Of a stretch of DNA of 6,168 nt, positions 6,089 to 6,168 are shown piece after piece. Within the stretch, counting starts at the first letter, position 1. Each line of letters begins with the position of its first letter. The translations under genes were made by a program, and so were the position numbers. Below the pieces are notes generated by a model, which saw only the letters and a program-made list of their open reading frames with translations, was not told the origin of the DNA and ran no database searches. The DNA is from an uncultured Dehalococcoidia bacterium (GTDB taxonomy: Bacteria; Chloroflexota; Dehalococcoidia; Dehalococcoidales; UBA3254). The stretch is taken from NCBI GenBank assembly GCA_903890885.1, contig CAITCX010000038.1, positions 1 through 6,168 of the forward strand, in the 5' to 3' direction.

Positions 6089-6168
6089 ATGATGAAACCA
6101 AAGAAAATTTTAATTGTTTTACATGGCGCCATTGGCGATGTTACCAGAGGATTATCTCTGGCCTGTCG
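6089..6168 (+). CDS. GT9 (heptosyltransferase-type) glycosyltransferase, 3'-truncated by window edge
   Basis: Only the first 26 codons are present: MMKPKKILIVLHGAIGDVTR, then GLSLAC. The KILIVLHGAIGDV stretch is the first beta strand and glycine-rich loop (xxGAIGD) that opens GT9 heptosyltransferases such as WaaC, WaaF and WaaQ. The start may be ATG 6089 or ATG 6092. Neither has a visible Shine-Dalgarno. It follows the LPS kinase after 10 bases, with a four-codon reading frame bridging the gap, which suggests coupled translation. The family call from so short a piece depends strongly on the motif and the LPS context; the sugar transferred is unknown. Confidence 0.78.
   Translation, partial: MMKPKKILIVLHGAIGDVTRGLSLAC

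Overview
The window reads as a surface-polysaccharide gene cluster of a Gram-negative bacterium. Every gene I can support is on the + strand. The Gram-negative assignment rests on an LpxL/LpxM-type lipid A acyltransferase, a Kdo/WaaP-type LPS kinase and the start of a GT9 (heptosyltransferase-type) glycosyltransferase. GC content is moderate, from about 45 to the low 50s % in the sugar genes where I hand-counted. The LPS kinase next to GT9 genes is reminiscent of Desulfobacterota (Desulfuromonas/Geobacter/Desulfobulbus-like), but that placement is a low-confidence inference.

Layout: (1) positions 1-758, the 3' three quarters of a NeuB-family nonulosonic acid synthase; (2) 802-1210, a compact hicB-hicA type II toxin-antitoxin pair; (3) 1211-1353, an AT-rich non-coding gap with one near-palindrome; (4) 1354-4342, neuC, neuA and a CBS-domain nucleotidyltransferase resembling Campylobacter PtmE, tightly packed; (5) 4343-4415, a short AT-rich gap with two TATAAT hexamers and a good Shine-Dalgarno, probably the start of a second transcription unit; (6) 4416-6168, the lipid A-type acyltransferase, the LPS kinase and the truncated GT9 gene.

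How the genes work together: the NeuC-type enzyme releases a 2-epimerised N-acetylated hexose from its nucleotide, the NeuB-type enzyme condenses that sugar with phosphoenolpyruvate to a nine-carbon acid, and the NeuA-type enzyme activates the acid with CMP. The PtmE-like gene favours the legionaminic acid variant of this route (GDP-linked in Campylobacter) over plain Neu5Ac. The other legionaminic genes (LegB, LegC and LegH types) are not in the window and would be expected upstream. The downstream genes act on lipid A, the inner core or a related glycolipid, so the cluster probably decorates LPS or flagella.

The most notable structural point is the toxin-antitoxin pair lying between neuB and neuC, in the same orientation. 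I see no IS element, CRISPR array, tRNA or rRNA, and no convincing evidence of an undescribed system.
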